Assembly: GCA_002440825.1 (NCBI GenBank)
Contig: DJVH01000116.1
Coordinates: 1 to 22,636, forward strand
Reading direction: 5' to 3'
Length of the DNA: 22,636 bases
Origin: Bacteriovoracaceae bacterium UBA6261
GTDB lineage: Bacteria > Bdellovibrionota > Bacteriovoracia > Bacteriovoracales > Bacteriovoracaceae
Made by a program: the position numbers and the translations under genes. Position 1 is the first letter of the stretch, and each line of letters starts with the position of its first letter. Of this stretch, positions 15,417-21,683 are shown in pieces. The notes beneath the pieces are model-generated. The model ran no database searches. It was not told the DNA's origin and saw only the letters and a list, made by a program, of their open reading frames with translations.

Positions 15417-16250
15417 TTATAGTTTTCGCGCTTCGCGCTGAGGTTGATCTTCTTCACGGTATTGCGGAAGTGTTAAACCGACTTCATCGCACATTTCCTG
15501 AATTTCTTTTGTGAAGACAGTTCTGATTTCACTGTTCGTTCTTTGCTTTAATCCAAGCTTAACGTACAGATCATTTGATGCGCCTTTTGATGAACCGAAG
15601 ACGTTCATAACTCTTGGCCACCACAGATTCAGGCGTTCCTGAAGAAAAGGTCTTTTCTCGGCATCTTTGCCTAAAATTTTGATCCACTTGTCTCCGTGAG
15701 CTAAGTGCATGACTTCTTCTTTGTAAATTCCTTCAATCGCTTTTTTCCACGGAAGGTAGCTTGAATTAAAAGTATCCTGCAGCTGGTGCCCGGCCGCTCT
15801 GTCCATCAGAAAGTTGAAAAGAATATAATCTTCCCAGTACTTGATGTTGTAGTAAAAAATGTTCACGCGATAATCGTCTTTTAATCTTTGAAATCCGATT
15901 TGAACTTTATCTTCAGGCAGTTTGTATCCCAGTTCAGAATTTTGAACATGGGTTAATGTATCCTGCCCCAATTCGTCTAATAAGCGGTAGATGACCGAAG
16001 CGTGTCTCATTTCATCTTTAACCATTTGAGCGACAATCACTTTTTCCTGAAGAGTCGGTGCTTTTTCAATCCATGGCATATAACCGAGAGCTCCTGAATA
16101 TTCAGAATCGCCTTGCATCCACAGAAGATTCAAAAGGTGCTTGCGGTAAAATGCCGGCATGTCTTCTGTCGCTTCGAAAGTTTTTCCATTCTTGATGTCT
16201 TCGAAAAGTTTGAGTTCTTCAGCTGAGTAAGAATAAGCTGGTCCTGTCAT
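15417..16250 (-). CDS. paaA: PaaA-like diiron phenylacetyl-CoA epoxidase subunit
   Basis: A 277-residue ferritin-like protein of the Paa_I family. The diiron ligands are visible: E50 in DSEYSG, the pair ExxH in KDEMRH (E80, H83), E140 in YWEDY and the second ExxH in KEEVMH (E179, H182). Segments APTLQEK and LWWPRVMNVFG correspond to APTLRRK and FWWPALMMFG of E. coli PaaA, so it is closer to PaaA than to the structural partner PaaC. PaaA catalyses 1,2-epoxidation of the phenylacetyl-CoA ring, normally with PaaB, PaaC and the reductase PaaE, none of which is in this window. The start at 16250 has a ribosome site AGGAGAT 6-8 nt ahead and lies 13 nt after paaG. A related CoA-ester oxygenase of different substrate is possible. 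Confidence 0.82.
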   Translation of the reverse strand: MTGPAYSYSAEELKLFEDIKNGKTFEATEDMPAFYRKHLLNLLWMQGDSEYSGALGYMPWIEKAPTLQEKVIVAQMVKDEMRHASVIYRLLDELGQDTLTHVQNSELGYKLPEDKVQIGFQRLKDDYRVNIFYYNIKYWEDYILFNFLMDRAAGHQLQDTFNSSYLPWKKAIEGIYKEEVMHLAHGDKWIKILGKDAEKRPFLQERLNLWWPRVMNVFGSSKGASNDLYVKLGLKQRTNSEIRTVFTKEIQEMCDEVGLTLPQYREEDQPQREARKL

Positions 16251-16263
16251 AAATAATCTCCTG

Positions 16264-17055
16264 TTACATTCCGGTAAAATTTGGTTCTCGTTTGGCCAAG
16301 AAGGCAGAAAGGCCTTCTTTGTAATCGGCACTATTGCCTAAAAAGCGTTGAGCGTATGTTTCGCGTTCCATCGATTCAGCAAATGTTGAATCGAGAGAGG
16401 CTTTGATGTTCTTTTTTATCATGGCCATTGATCCTGGTGAAAGCTTGGCGAGTTCAAGACCCAGGAGAGAGGCTGCTCCAAGAGCATCTTCATCAATTTT
16501 GTTAATGAGTCCGGCGTCCATCATTTCTTCACTGGTCATTGGCTTTCCAAAAAGAAAAAACTCCATGGTTTTGTGATAGCCGAGAGCTCTGGAAAAAATA
16601 TAAGTTGAACCTGCATCTGGTGCCAGGCCAAGCTTGGAGAAAGCTCCCATGAACTTTACACCCGGCTTCGCCACAATCAGATCACAAGCAATTGCCACAG
16701 AAATGCCGGCCCCCGCGCAGACGCCATTGACTGCTGCGATTACAATTTTATTGGATTCGCGAATGGCGTTCACAAGCGGATTCCATTCAGTCTGCAGGGT
16801 CTGACCTAAATCGACACCGCCGTTGTTGGCCTGCACACTTCGGTCATTCAGATCCTGTCCTGTGCAGAATGCTTTTCCTTCACCGGTTAAAATGATTGAA
16901 CGCACGTCCGGACTTTTGTTGGCTTCGCGGACCGCCTGGACGATTTCCATTTTTGCTTCAGCGTTGAGAGCATTGTAAACTTCCGGGCGATTAACAGTGA
17001 TCAATGCCGTTCTGTTTTCTTCTTTGTAAGTGAGATATTTAAATGCACCTGCCAT
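16264..17055 (-). CDS. paaG: PaaG, ring-1,2-epoxyphenylacetyl-CoA isomerase
   Basis: A 263-residue crotonase-superfamily protein. The match to PaaG is specific: GQDLNDRSV (66-74), DLGQ...WNPLV, AVNGVCAGAGISVAIACDLIVA (oxyanion loop), FSKLGLAPDAGSTY with the catalytic Asp D147, and the ending SADYKEGLSAFLAKREPNFTG. As in PaaG, there is no pair of hydratase glutamates. PaaG converts the ring epoxide to the oxepin-CoA. It starts 2 nt after the paaF stop (TAATCATG), so the two are translated together, and is 13 nt ahead of paaA. This is the best pathway marker in the operon. Confidence 0.92.
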   Translation of the reverse strand: MAGAFKYLTYKEENRTALITVNRPEVYNALNAEAKMEIVQAVREANKSPDVRSIILTGEGKAFCTGQDLNDRSVQANNGGVDLGQTLQTEWNPLVNAIRESNKIVIAAVNGVCAGAGISVAIACDLIVAKPGVKFMGAFSKLGLAPDAGSTYIFSRALGYHKTMEFFLFGKPMTSEEMMDAGLINKIDEDALGAASLLGLELAKLSPGSMAMIKKNIKASLDSTFAESMERETYAQRFLGNSADYKEGLSAFLAKREPNFTGM

Positions 17056-17057
17056 GA

Positions 17058-17837
17058 TTAATTTCCTTTGTACTCTGGTGATCGTTTTTCCATAAACGCT
17101 TTCATTCCTTCTTTTTGATCAGCAGAAGAAAAAGTGAGATAGAAATTTCTTCGCTCAAAGTCCATTCCGTCTTTCAAGGTCATTTCAAAAGATTTGTTGA
17201 CTGCTTCTTTGGCAAGGCGAACGGCAACCGGGGCGCGTTCAGTGATGGTTTTGGCGAGTTCGAAAGTTTCCTGCAGGAGCGTTTCTGCCGGAACAACTTT
17301 TGCGACAAGGCCCCATTCATACGCCGTGCGGGCATCGATCATATCTCCGGTTAAAACCATCATCATGGCCTTTGATTTTCCAATGGCACGTGTAAGGCGT
17401 TGAGTTCCTCCGGCCCCGGGAATTGTTCCGATTTTAATTTCTGGTTGAGAAAATTTAGCATCATCTCCGGCGATAATCAGATCGCATGACATCGCAAGTT
17501 CGCAGCCTCCGCCGAGAGCAAAACCGTTAACAGCAGCGATGATCGGTTTAGTAATCAGCTTCAACATTTCCCAGGTGCGGAAACGGTTGTCATTGATCTG
17601 GTCGACAGGAGAAGCCGTGACCATCTGGGCGATATCGGCACCGGCCGCAAAAGCGCGCTCATTTCCGGTAAGGATAATCACGCGGACCTCAGGATTTTTA
17701 TCGAGTGAAGTCATGCAGTCGACAAGCTCCTGCATAAGATCTGTCGAAAGAGCATTCAGCACTTTCGGACGATTCAAACGCACGAGAGCGATGTGCGCAT
17801 TATTTCTGTAAGGGTGCTCTAAAAGAATATTTTCCAT
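17058..17837 (-). CDS. paaF: Enoyl-CoA hydratase (PaaF-type)
   Basis: A 259-residue crotonase with both hydratase glutamates: E113 in ALGGGCELAMSCD and E133 in SQPEIKIGTIPGAGGTQRL. The oxyanion-hole segment FAAGADIAQM (63-72) and the C-terminal SSADQKEGMKAFMEKRSPEYKG are typical. It hydrates a trans-2-enoyl-CoA; in this operon the likely substrate is 2,3-dehydroadipyl-CoA, the PaaF step. The sequence is also close to short-chain enoyl-CoA hydratases of fatty-acid oxidation, so the paaF name rests mainly on the adjacent paaG, paaA and paaH. It lies 12 nt after the EthD-like gene. Confidence 0.85.
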   Translation of the reverse strand: MENILLEHPYRNNAHIALVRLNRPKVLNALSTDLMQELVDCMTSLDKNPEVRVIILTGNERAFAAGADIAQMVTASPVDQINDNRFRTWEMLKLITKPIIAAVNGFALGGGCELAMSCDLIIAGDDAKFSQPEIKIGTIPGAGGTQRLTRAIGKSKAMMMVLTGDMIDARTAYEWGLVAKVVPAETLLQETFELAKTITERAPVAVRLAKEAVNKSFEMTLKDGMDFERRNFYLTFSSADQKEGMKAFMEKRSPEYKGN

Positions 17838-17849
17838 CTTAAGTCCCTT

Positions 17850-18158
17850 TTAGGCCTTCAACACTTCTTCTTCAGCAAAGTGAACTGAGATGATGTCTTT
17901 GTAGTTAGTAAATGCATCTTTTCCAGCGGCCATGTTTTCAGGTGAAGACATAGCTGCCTTGAAATCGTCTTTTGAAGCGAAACAAAGTTCAGCAATGAAG
18001 TGAAGATCGCTGGCCCCGCGAGGTCCGCCCGTAATTTTTGTGAAACGGAATTCCTTAACATGCGGAACTTTTTTTGCAATTTCCGTATGCCCTTTGTACC
18101 AGTCGTCAAACGCAGCAACGTCAGCAGGCATTTTGTAAATAGCGATCATTTTGTACAT
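17850..18158 (-). CDS. EthD-family small protein
   Basis: A 102-residue ferredoxin-fold (dimeric alpha-beta barrel) protein resembling EthD: MIAIYK, then FDDWYKGHTEIAKKVPHVKEFRFTKI, and the segment LHFIAELCFASKDDFKAAMSSPE, which is the family's most typical stretch. The start at 18158 has AAAGGA about 6 nt ahead, better than an ATG six codons upstream. EthD proteins accompany several oxidative degradation operons, with a role as small binding or accessory proteins. It is the first gene of the eleven-gene operon, followed 12 nt later by paaF. Confidence 0.8.
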   Translation of the reverse strand: MYKMIAIYKMPADVAAFDDWYKGHTEIAKKVPHVKEFRFTKITGGPRGASDLHFIAELCFASKDDFKAAMSSPENMAAGKDAFTNYKDIISVHFAEEEVLKA

Positions 18159-18219
18159 AGCTTTTCCTTTGTTCATTTTTTACGGTTCATTCTGGTCTTA
18201 TCAGTCAAAAAGATTCAAA

Positions 18220-18249
18220 ATGGTATCATGTGAATTTTAACTTTAGCAA
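18220..18249 (-). promoter_or_regulatory. Possible promoter of the paa-like operon
   Basis: On the minus strand, TTGCTA (18249-18244) and TACCAT (18225-18220) are separated by 18 nt, four of six matches each to -35 and -10 consensus. This region (18159-18282) is the only gap that could hold the promoter for the eleven genes. No clear PaaX/PaaR-like palindrome is seen. Confidence 0.25.
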
Positions 18250-18263
18250 ACCTGTCGAAGGGT

Positions 18264-18279
18264 TTTTCCGCAGGGAAAA
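18264..18279 (+). promoter_or_regulatory. Small hairpin over the ribosome site of the DUF1304 gene
   Basis: TTTTCC (18264-18269) pairs with GGAAAA (18274-18279) around GCAG, covering the AGGGAA Shine-Dalgarno (18272-18277) six nt ahead of the ATG at 18283. It could lower translation. The stem is short and the interpretation is weak. Confidence 0.25.
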
Positions 18280-18282
18280 GAC

Positions 18283-18654
18283 ATGGAATCTCTACAATTT
18301 AGTCTTGTGTTTCTGACAGCACTCTTACACCTGGGCTTTCTCTTTCTGGAGATGTTTTTGTGGAAAACTCCCAAGGGACAGAAAATCTTTCGGCTGGATG
18401 CGGACTTTGCAGAAAAAAGCGCGGTCTTAGCAGCGAATCAAGGGCTCTACAATGGTTTTTTATCAGCGGGATTGATTTGGTCTCTCTGCACAACTCACCC
18501 GGAAATGGCGTTTCAATTGAAAGTTTTCTTTTTGTCTTGTGTGATTATTGCAGGTCTTTATGGCGCAGTGACAGCAAGTAAAAACATCTTTTTTATACAA
18601 GCCTTGCCAGGTCTTTTAGCTCTGGCCGTAGTGATAGGTTCCAGGAGCATTTAG
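18283..18654 (+). CDS. DUF1304-family small membrane protein
   Basis: A 123-residue integral membrane protein with four predicted transmembrane helices (about 5-26, 52-72, 78-97 and 104-121). The signature of DUF1304 is clear: HLGFLFLEMFLWKTPKGQKIF, then NQGLYNGFLSAGLIWSL. Function of the family is unknown; members sit in the inner membrane. It is monocistronic, transcribed away from the paa-like operon, with a stem-loop over its stop codon. Confidence 0.9.
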   Translation: MESLQFSLVFLTALLHLGFLFLEMFLWKTPKGQKIFRLDADFAEKSAVLAANQGLYNGFLSAGLIWSLCTTHPEMAFQLKVFFLSCVIIAGLYGAVTASKNIFFIQALPGLLALAVVIGSRSI

Positions 18655-18666
18655 TCTCCTGGAACC
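18637..18666. terminator. 11-bp perfect stem-loop between convergent genes
   Basis: GGTTCCAGGAG (18637-18647) pairs perfectly with CTCCTGGAACC (18656-18666) around an 8-nt loop that contains the DUF1304 stop codon (18652-18654). No T run follows on either strand, so it may be a weak or factor-assisted terminator or a 3'-end stabiliser. Confidence 0.6.
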
Positions 18667-18677
18667 TTATTGGATTC

Positions 18678-19976
18678 TTAGTTCATTCCTTTCTTTTCGA
18701 AAACCTGGTTAAGTGTGTTGATACCAGGTCTCAAGCTCGAGCACTTTTCGCGACAAGCATCGATCAAAGCTTTGGTCATGTCTGTGGCAATTTCCGAATA
18801 TTCATTTAAGTGGTAATGGGCCTGGAAAACCAGATCGTCATAATTGGCCAGTGGACCTTGACCTTTTTTAGCTCGAAGAGCGTTTTGTTTTTCGAAGTCA
18901 GTTTTTCCCAACCACAGAAGAGAAAGAGTGAAGTCTGAAGTCGCATTCCACGCCCCTTCCAGGTAAGGATGGTACATCATTTTGCTGTTTGTATCTTTCG
19001 ATTTGTTGGTTGAATAGTCTTCAACTTTTTCATACATCTGTCTTCTCATCGCCACTCTGGCCGCAAAATAATCGGCCATTCCTTCAATGACAGGAACAGA
19101 GTGAACTGTTTTTAAAGTATCCGACATCGCGATGTGAGCAAACTCGTGATAAATGATTTCCGGAATCATCGCTGTGTCGATGTAGTAATATTTGTTCATA
19201 AACCAATGGTCCATATATTTCGTGATTTCCACCAGACCGTAAATGACGGCCAGAGAACCGAGATTTTTAATCGCCATGTCTGTCAGTGCACTTTGGTTCA
19301 CTGTCGAAGCAGCAAGCATGCCAAGTGTGCCGTAGATAATGGCATTTTTATTCATTTCAACAAGAGGATCCTTGATTAAAAGAAGCGATTCATGAATCGG
19401 ATTGTTTCCATCTGACGGTGGAGCAAGTTCGCTTGTCAGCAGTTTTTTACTTGGTGAAAACCAGATTTCTTTGAACCATGTTTTTTGTTCACCATTAGTA
19501 GGTCTGGCCATTTTTCCTTCAGGAATAGACCAGGCATTGTTGTAGTTTTTTTCCAATTCAGCATTTTTGAAGTGGCGTACATTTGAAAAAGCATTTGTAA
19601 TATCCAGACGCACGATGATTTGCGGAAGTTTGCCAACGTACTCCGATTTTACGGAATCAATCCAGAATTGTTTTGCAATAGTCAGATGGTAGTAAACATT
19701 GGCCGCTTTTTTAACGAGTTCAGCGTTTTCACTGTCGAGTTTGATTGCCTCATCTTCTGTGCCATTGACGATTTTAAAGCTTTCGCCTTCAAAGCGCCCA
19801 TTGCAAAAGAGCTTTTCCAGTTTTTTGTTCTGGAAAGAATAGCCGTCGCCTTTTTCATCTCGGATAAGAACATCAAAGCTTTTTTCACAAAACTTTTCGG
19901 CCGCCATTGCATTCATTGAAGTAGCAAGGGCAAAGGCCAGCACTATTTTATTCAATGAAAGTCCCTGGGTTGTCAT
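18678..19976 (-). CDS. Secreted gluzincin-type metallopeptidase
   Basis: A 432-residue protein with a signal peptide (about residues 1-26, core IVLAFALATSMNAMAA). The zinc site is YHEFAH (H277, E278, H281) with a third ligand in EGMADYF (E298, D302), the HExxH...ExxxD pattern of gluzincins. A Gly/Ala-rich hydrophobic stretch at 213-250 before the active site could be a membrane-associated helix pair. The start at 19976 is preferred because GGAG stands 8 nt ahead and the signal peptide begins there; it overlaps the end of the upstream gene by 29 nt. Secretion and peptidase chemistry are inferred from motifs; no family name can be given with confidence. Last gene of a two-gene operon. Confidence 0.8.
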   Translation of the reverse strand: MTTQGLSLNKIVLAFALATSMNAMAAEKFCEKSFDVLIRDEKGDGYSFQNKKLEKLFCNGRFEGESFKIVNGTEDEAIKLDSENAELVKKAANVYYHLTIAKQFWIDSVKSEYVGKLPQIIVRLDITNAFSNVRHFKNAELEKNYNNAWSIPEGKMARPTNGEQKTWFKEIWFSPSKKLLTSELAPPSDGNNPIHESLLLIKDPLVEMNKNAIIYGTLGMLAASTVNQSALTDMAIKNLGSLAVIYGLVEITKYMDHWFMNKYYYIDTAMIPEIIYHEFAHIAMSDTLKTVHSVPVIEGMADYFAARVAMRRQMYEKVEDYSTNKSKDTNSKMMYHPYLEGAWNATSDFTLSLLWLGKTDFEKQNALRAKKGQGPLANYDDLVFQAHYHLNEYSEIATDMTKALIDACREKCSSLRPGINTLNQVFEKKGMN

Positions 19977-21387
19977 GATTAGCTCCATTTTCAAAACGTT
20001 TATCAACAATATTTTCTACAATTCCTAAAGCGAGAGTCGCCGCGATATTAAATGGAGGCGGCAGGAAGAACGTTGTGTAACCTGCGACTTTAAAAACAAA
20101 GTTGCTCACGCGTTCATATTTTGAAGTCGTCGGATTCCATAAATCATCATAAGAAGCGACGAAATCGATATCTTCCAGAGTAATATAGCCAGTTTCGAGA
20201 GAGGCCATAATGACATCTTCGTAAGTCACATCTGATTTATTGAACAAGCTCATCATCTGCAGCTCGACCATGTCTTTTCTCATGAGTCTGCGCGCCAGAT
20301 TGTATTGAGATTGAGGATCAATTTCCGTTCTTTCAACATAAGTTTCGCGTTCGCCGTTTTCCTTCAGCAATTCGAATTCCTGAATCAGATACGGTGCTTT
20401 TGTGATGGTATCAGCATCAACTCCCATGCGTCGGGAAGCTTTTTGCAGAACTTGTGAAAGAAGAACGATTTGAGTTTCGTTGTACTTTCGGTAAAGAATC
20501 TTGCGACGGGTGAGCGCCGAGAAGCGTTTTAATTTTTCAGATGAAAATTTATTTTCTGCATCGAGTTTTTTGACTTCGTAGCCTTTGGCATGCGGAACCA
20601 TGGCATTTTTTGCATTGAAAATGACTTTGAAATAATCGTTGAGCCAGATATAGCGTTTTTCAAGATTGCTGTCTGTTCTGAAAAATTCCAGTTTGTTGTA
20701 AGTTTCAAGTGAAATAACTTTTTTCTCATAGGCGACTTTTGAAAGTGTGCCCAGGTATTTGGCCTTTACTTTTTCTTTTGAGTTCGTCGGAATAGTGATC
20801 GATTCCTTCAGCCGCAGAAATTCCTGACTCGAACAGGATTTTTTGTCATCCGGCCATTGCTTGAAGGCCCAGAAAAGTTCCTCAACATCGTTTTTTTCCA
20901 GGCGGTCTTCGTGTTTTGCCAGACCCATGCGAACTGATTTTTTCAAATCAACTTTCGCAAATTTTTCAGTGTCACTATTAATGGATGAAATGATGTCGAA
21001 AAGAATATCATCGATAGCGTTTGTCGCTCTCAGCATTTTTAAGTGATCATCGAGACTCTCTTTATCTGTCGCGATGTTTTCTTTTTTCAGATTGCTTTTC
21101 AGTCGGGAAAAGAAGTCAGCTTCACATTGTTTGACTTCTTCATCATTAATGAAGTTGAGGACAGTTGAATAAAAAATCTTTTTGATTTTCTCATTCATTG
21201 CCTGGTCATTATATCTTTCCAAGATGCGATCTTTTTCTCTTTTACTAAATGAAGAAATGACTACTTCTTTGTCGTTTTTAATTTTCTCAACATCATTAGA
21301 GGAATACGCAAAAGCGTTGTTCAGAAAACAGGCAGACATTAAGACCGGTAAAAACTTGGTTGTTTTCATACTCATTTTCATACCCAT
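19948..21387 (-). CDS. Secreted protein of unknown function, partner of the peptidase
   Basis: A 479-residue protein (473 if the ATG at 21369 is used; none of the clustered ATGs has a clear ribosome site). A signal peptide follows the start (MKTTKFLPVLMSACFLNNAFA). The mature part is Lys/Glu-rich and probably mainly helical, and near the C-terminus there is a hydrophobic segment containing FFLPPPFNIAATLALGIV, then a short hydrophilic tail. I recognise no family. Its 3' end overlaps the peptidase gene by 29 nt, so the two are probably made together; a substrate, inhibitor or membrane anchor are all possible and unproven. Confidence 0.75.
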   Translation of the reverse strand: MGMKMSMKTTKFLPVLMSACFLNNAFAYSSNDVEKIKNDKEVVISSFSKREKDRILERYNDQAMNEKIKKIFYSTVLNFINDEEVKQCEADFFSRLKSNLKKENIATDKESLDDHLKMLRATNAIDDILFDIISSINSDTEKFAKVDLKKSVRMGLAKHEDRLEKNDVEELFWAFKQWPDDKKSCSSQEFLRLKESITIPTNSKEKVKAKYLGTLSKVAYEKKVISLETYNKLEFFRTDSNLEKRYIWLNDYFKVIFNAKNAMVPHAKGYEVKKLDAENKFSSEKLKRFSALTRRKILYRKYNETQIVLLSQVLQKASRRMGVDADTITKAPYLIQEFELLKENGERETYVERTEIDPQSQYNLARRLMRKDMVELQMMSLFNKSDVTYEDVIMASLETGYITLEDIDFVASYDDLWNPTTSKYERVSNFVFKVAGYTTFFLPPPFNIAATLALGIVENIVDKRFENGANHDNPGTFIE

Positions 21388-21396
21388 TAAAAGGTT

Positions 21397-21535
21397 TAGA
21401 CATTTTTTTAGTAACTACTGCAATGTATTGGCCAAGATGCGAAATTTTTCAACTTGTGGAGTTCTAACGCCTAGGCCTAGATTGGCCTGACTTATACTGT
21501 CTAAACATTTAATACTGTGTCTAAATTATAGACAC
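21397..21535. promoter_or_regulatory. Divergent regulatory region with repeated TGTCTA half-sites and palindrome
   Basis: Between the divergent secreted-protein operon and the collagen-like gene (21388-21683) the hexamer TGTCTA or its complement occurs four times: 21397-21402, 21498-21503, 21518-21523 and 21529-21534. The last two form a perfect palindrome GTGTCTA-AATTA-TAGACAC (21517-21535), which on the minus strand contains a perfect TATAAT (21530-21525). An imperfect direct repeat ATACTGTCTAAA/ATACTGTGTCTAAA (21494, 21512) overlaps it. A 10-bp palindrome CTAGGCCTAG is at 21471-21480. This looks like an operator covering the peptidase operon promoter. Confidence 0.5.
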
Positions 21536-21618
21536 TCATAGCTATTTTGTATGGCTAATATTCTTTAATTTCCAGCATATAAATGTTACATGCACCCCCA
21601 AGTTCCAAAAAACATTTT

Positions 21619-21646
21619 CTGACAATGTGTTACAACTCAATCAAAT
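21619..21646 (+). promoter_or_regulatory. Possible promoter of the collagen-like gene
   Basis: CTGACA (21619-21624) and TCAAAT (21641-21646) are separated by 16 nt, matching five and four of six consensus bases. The Shine-Dalgarno AGGGAG (21672-21677) lies six nt before the ATG at 21684. Confidence 0.3.
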
Positions 21647-21683
21647 AAATAGTGTCTTTTTAACACCACAAAGGGAGAAACTT

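Noticed and set aside
15395..15457. Longer start of paaH at 15457
   Set aside because: It adds a basic 21-residue tail ahead of the Rossmann strand and overlaps paaA; family members start at about the ATG at 15394.
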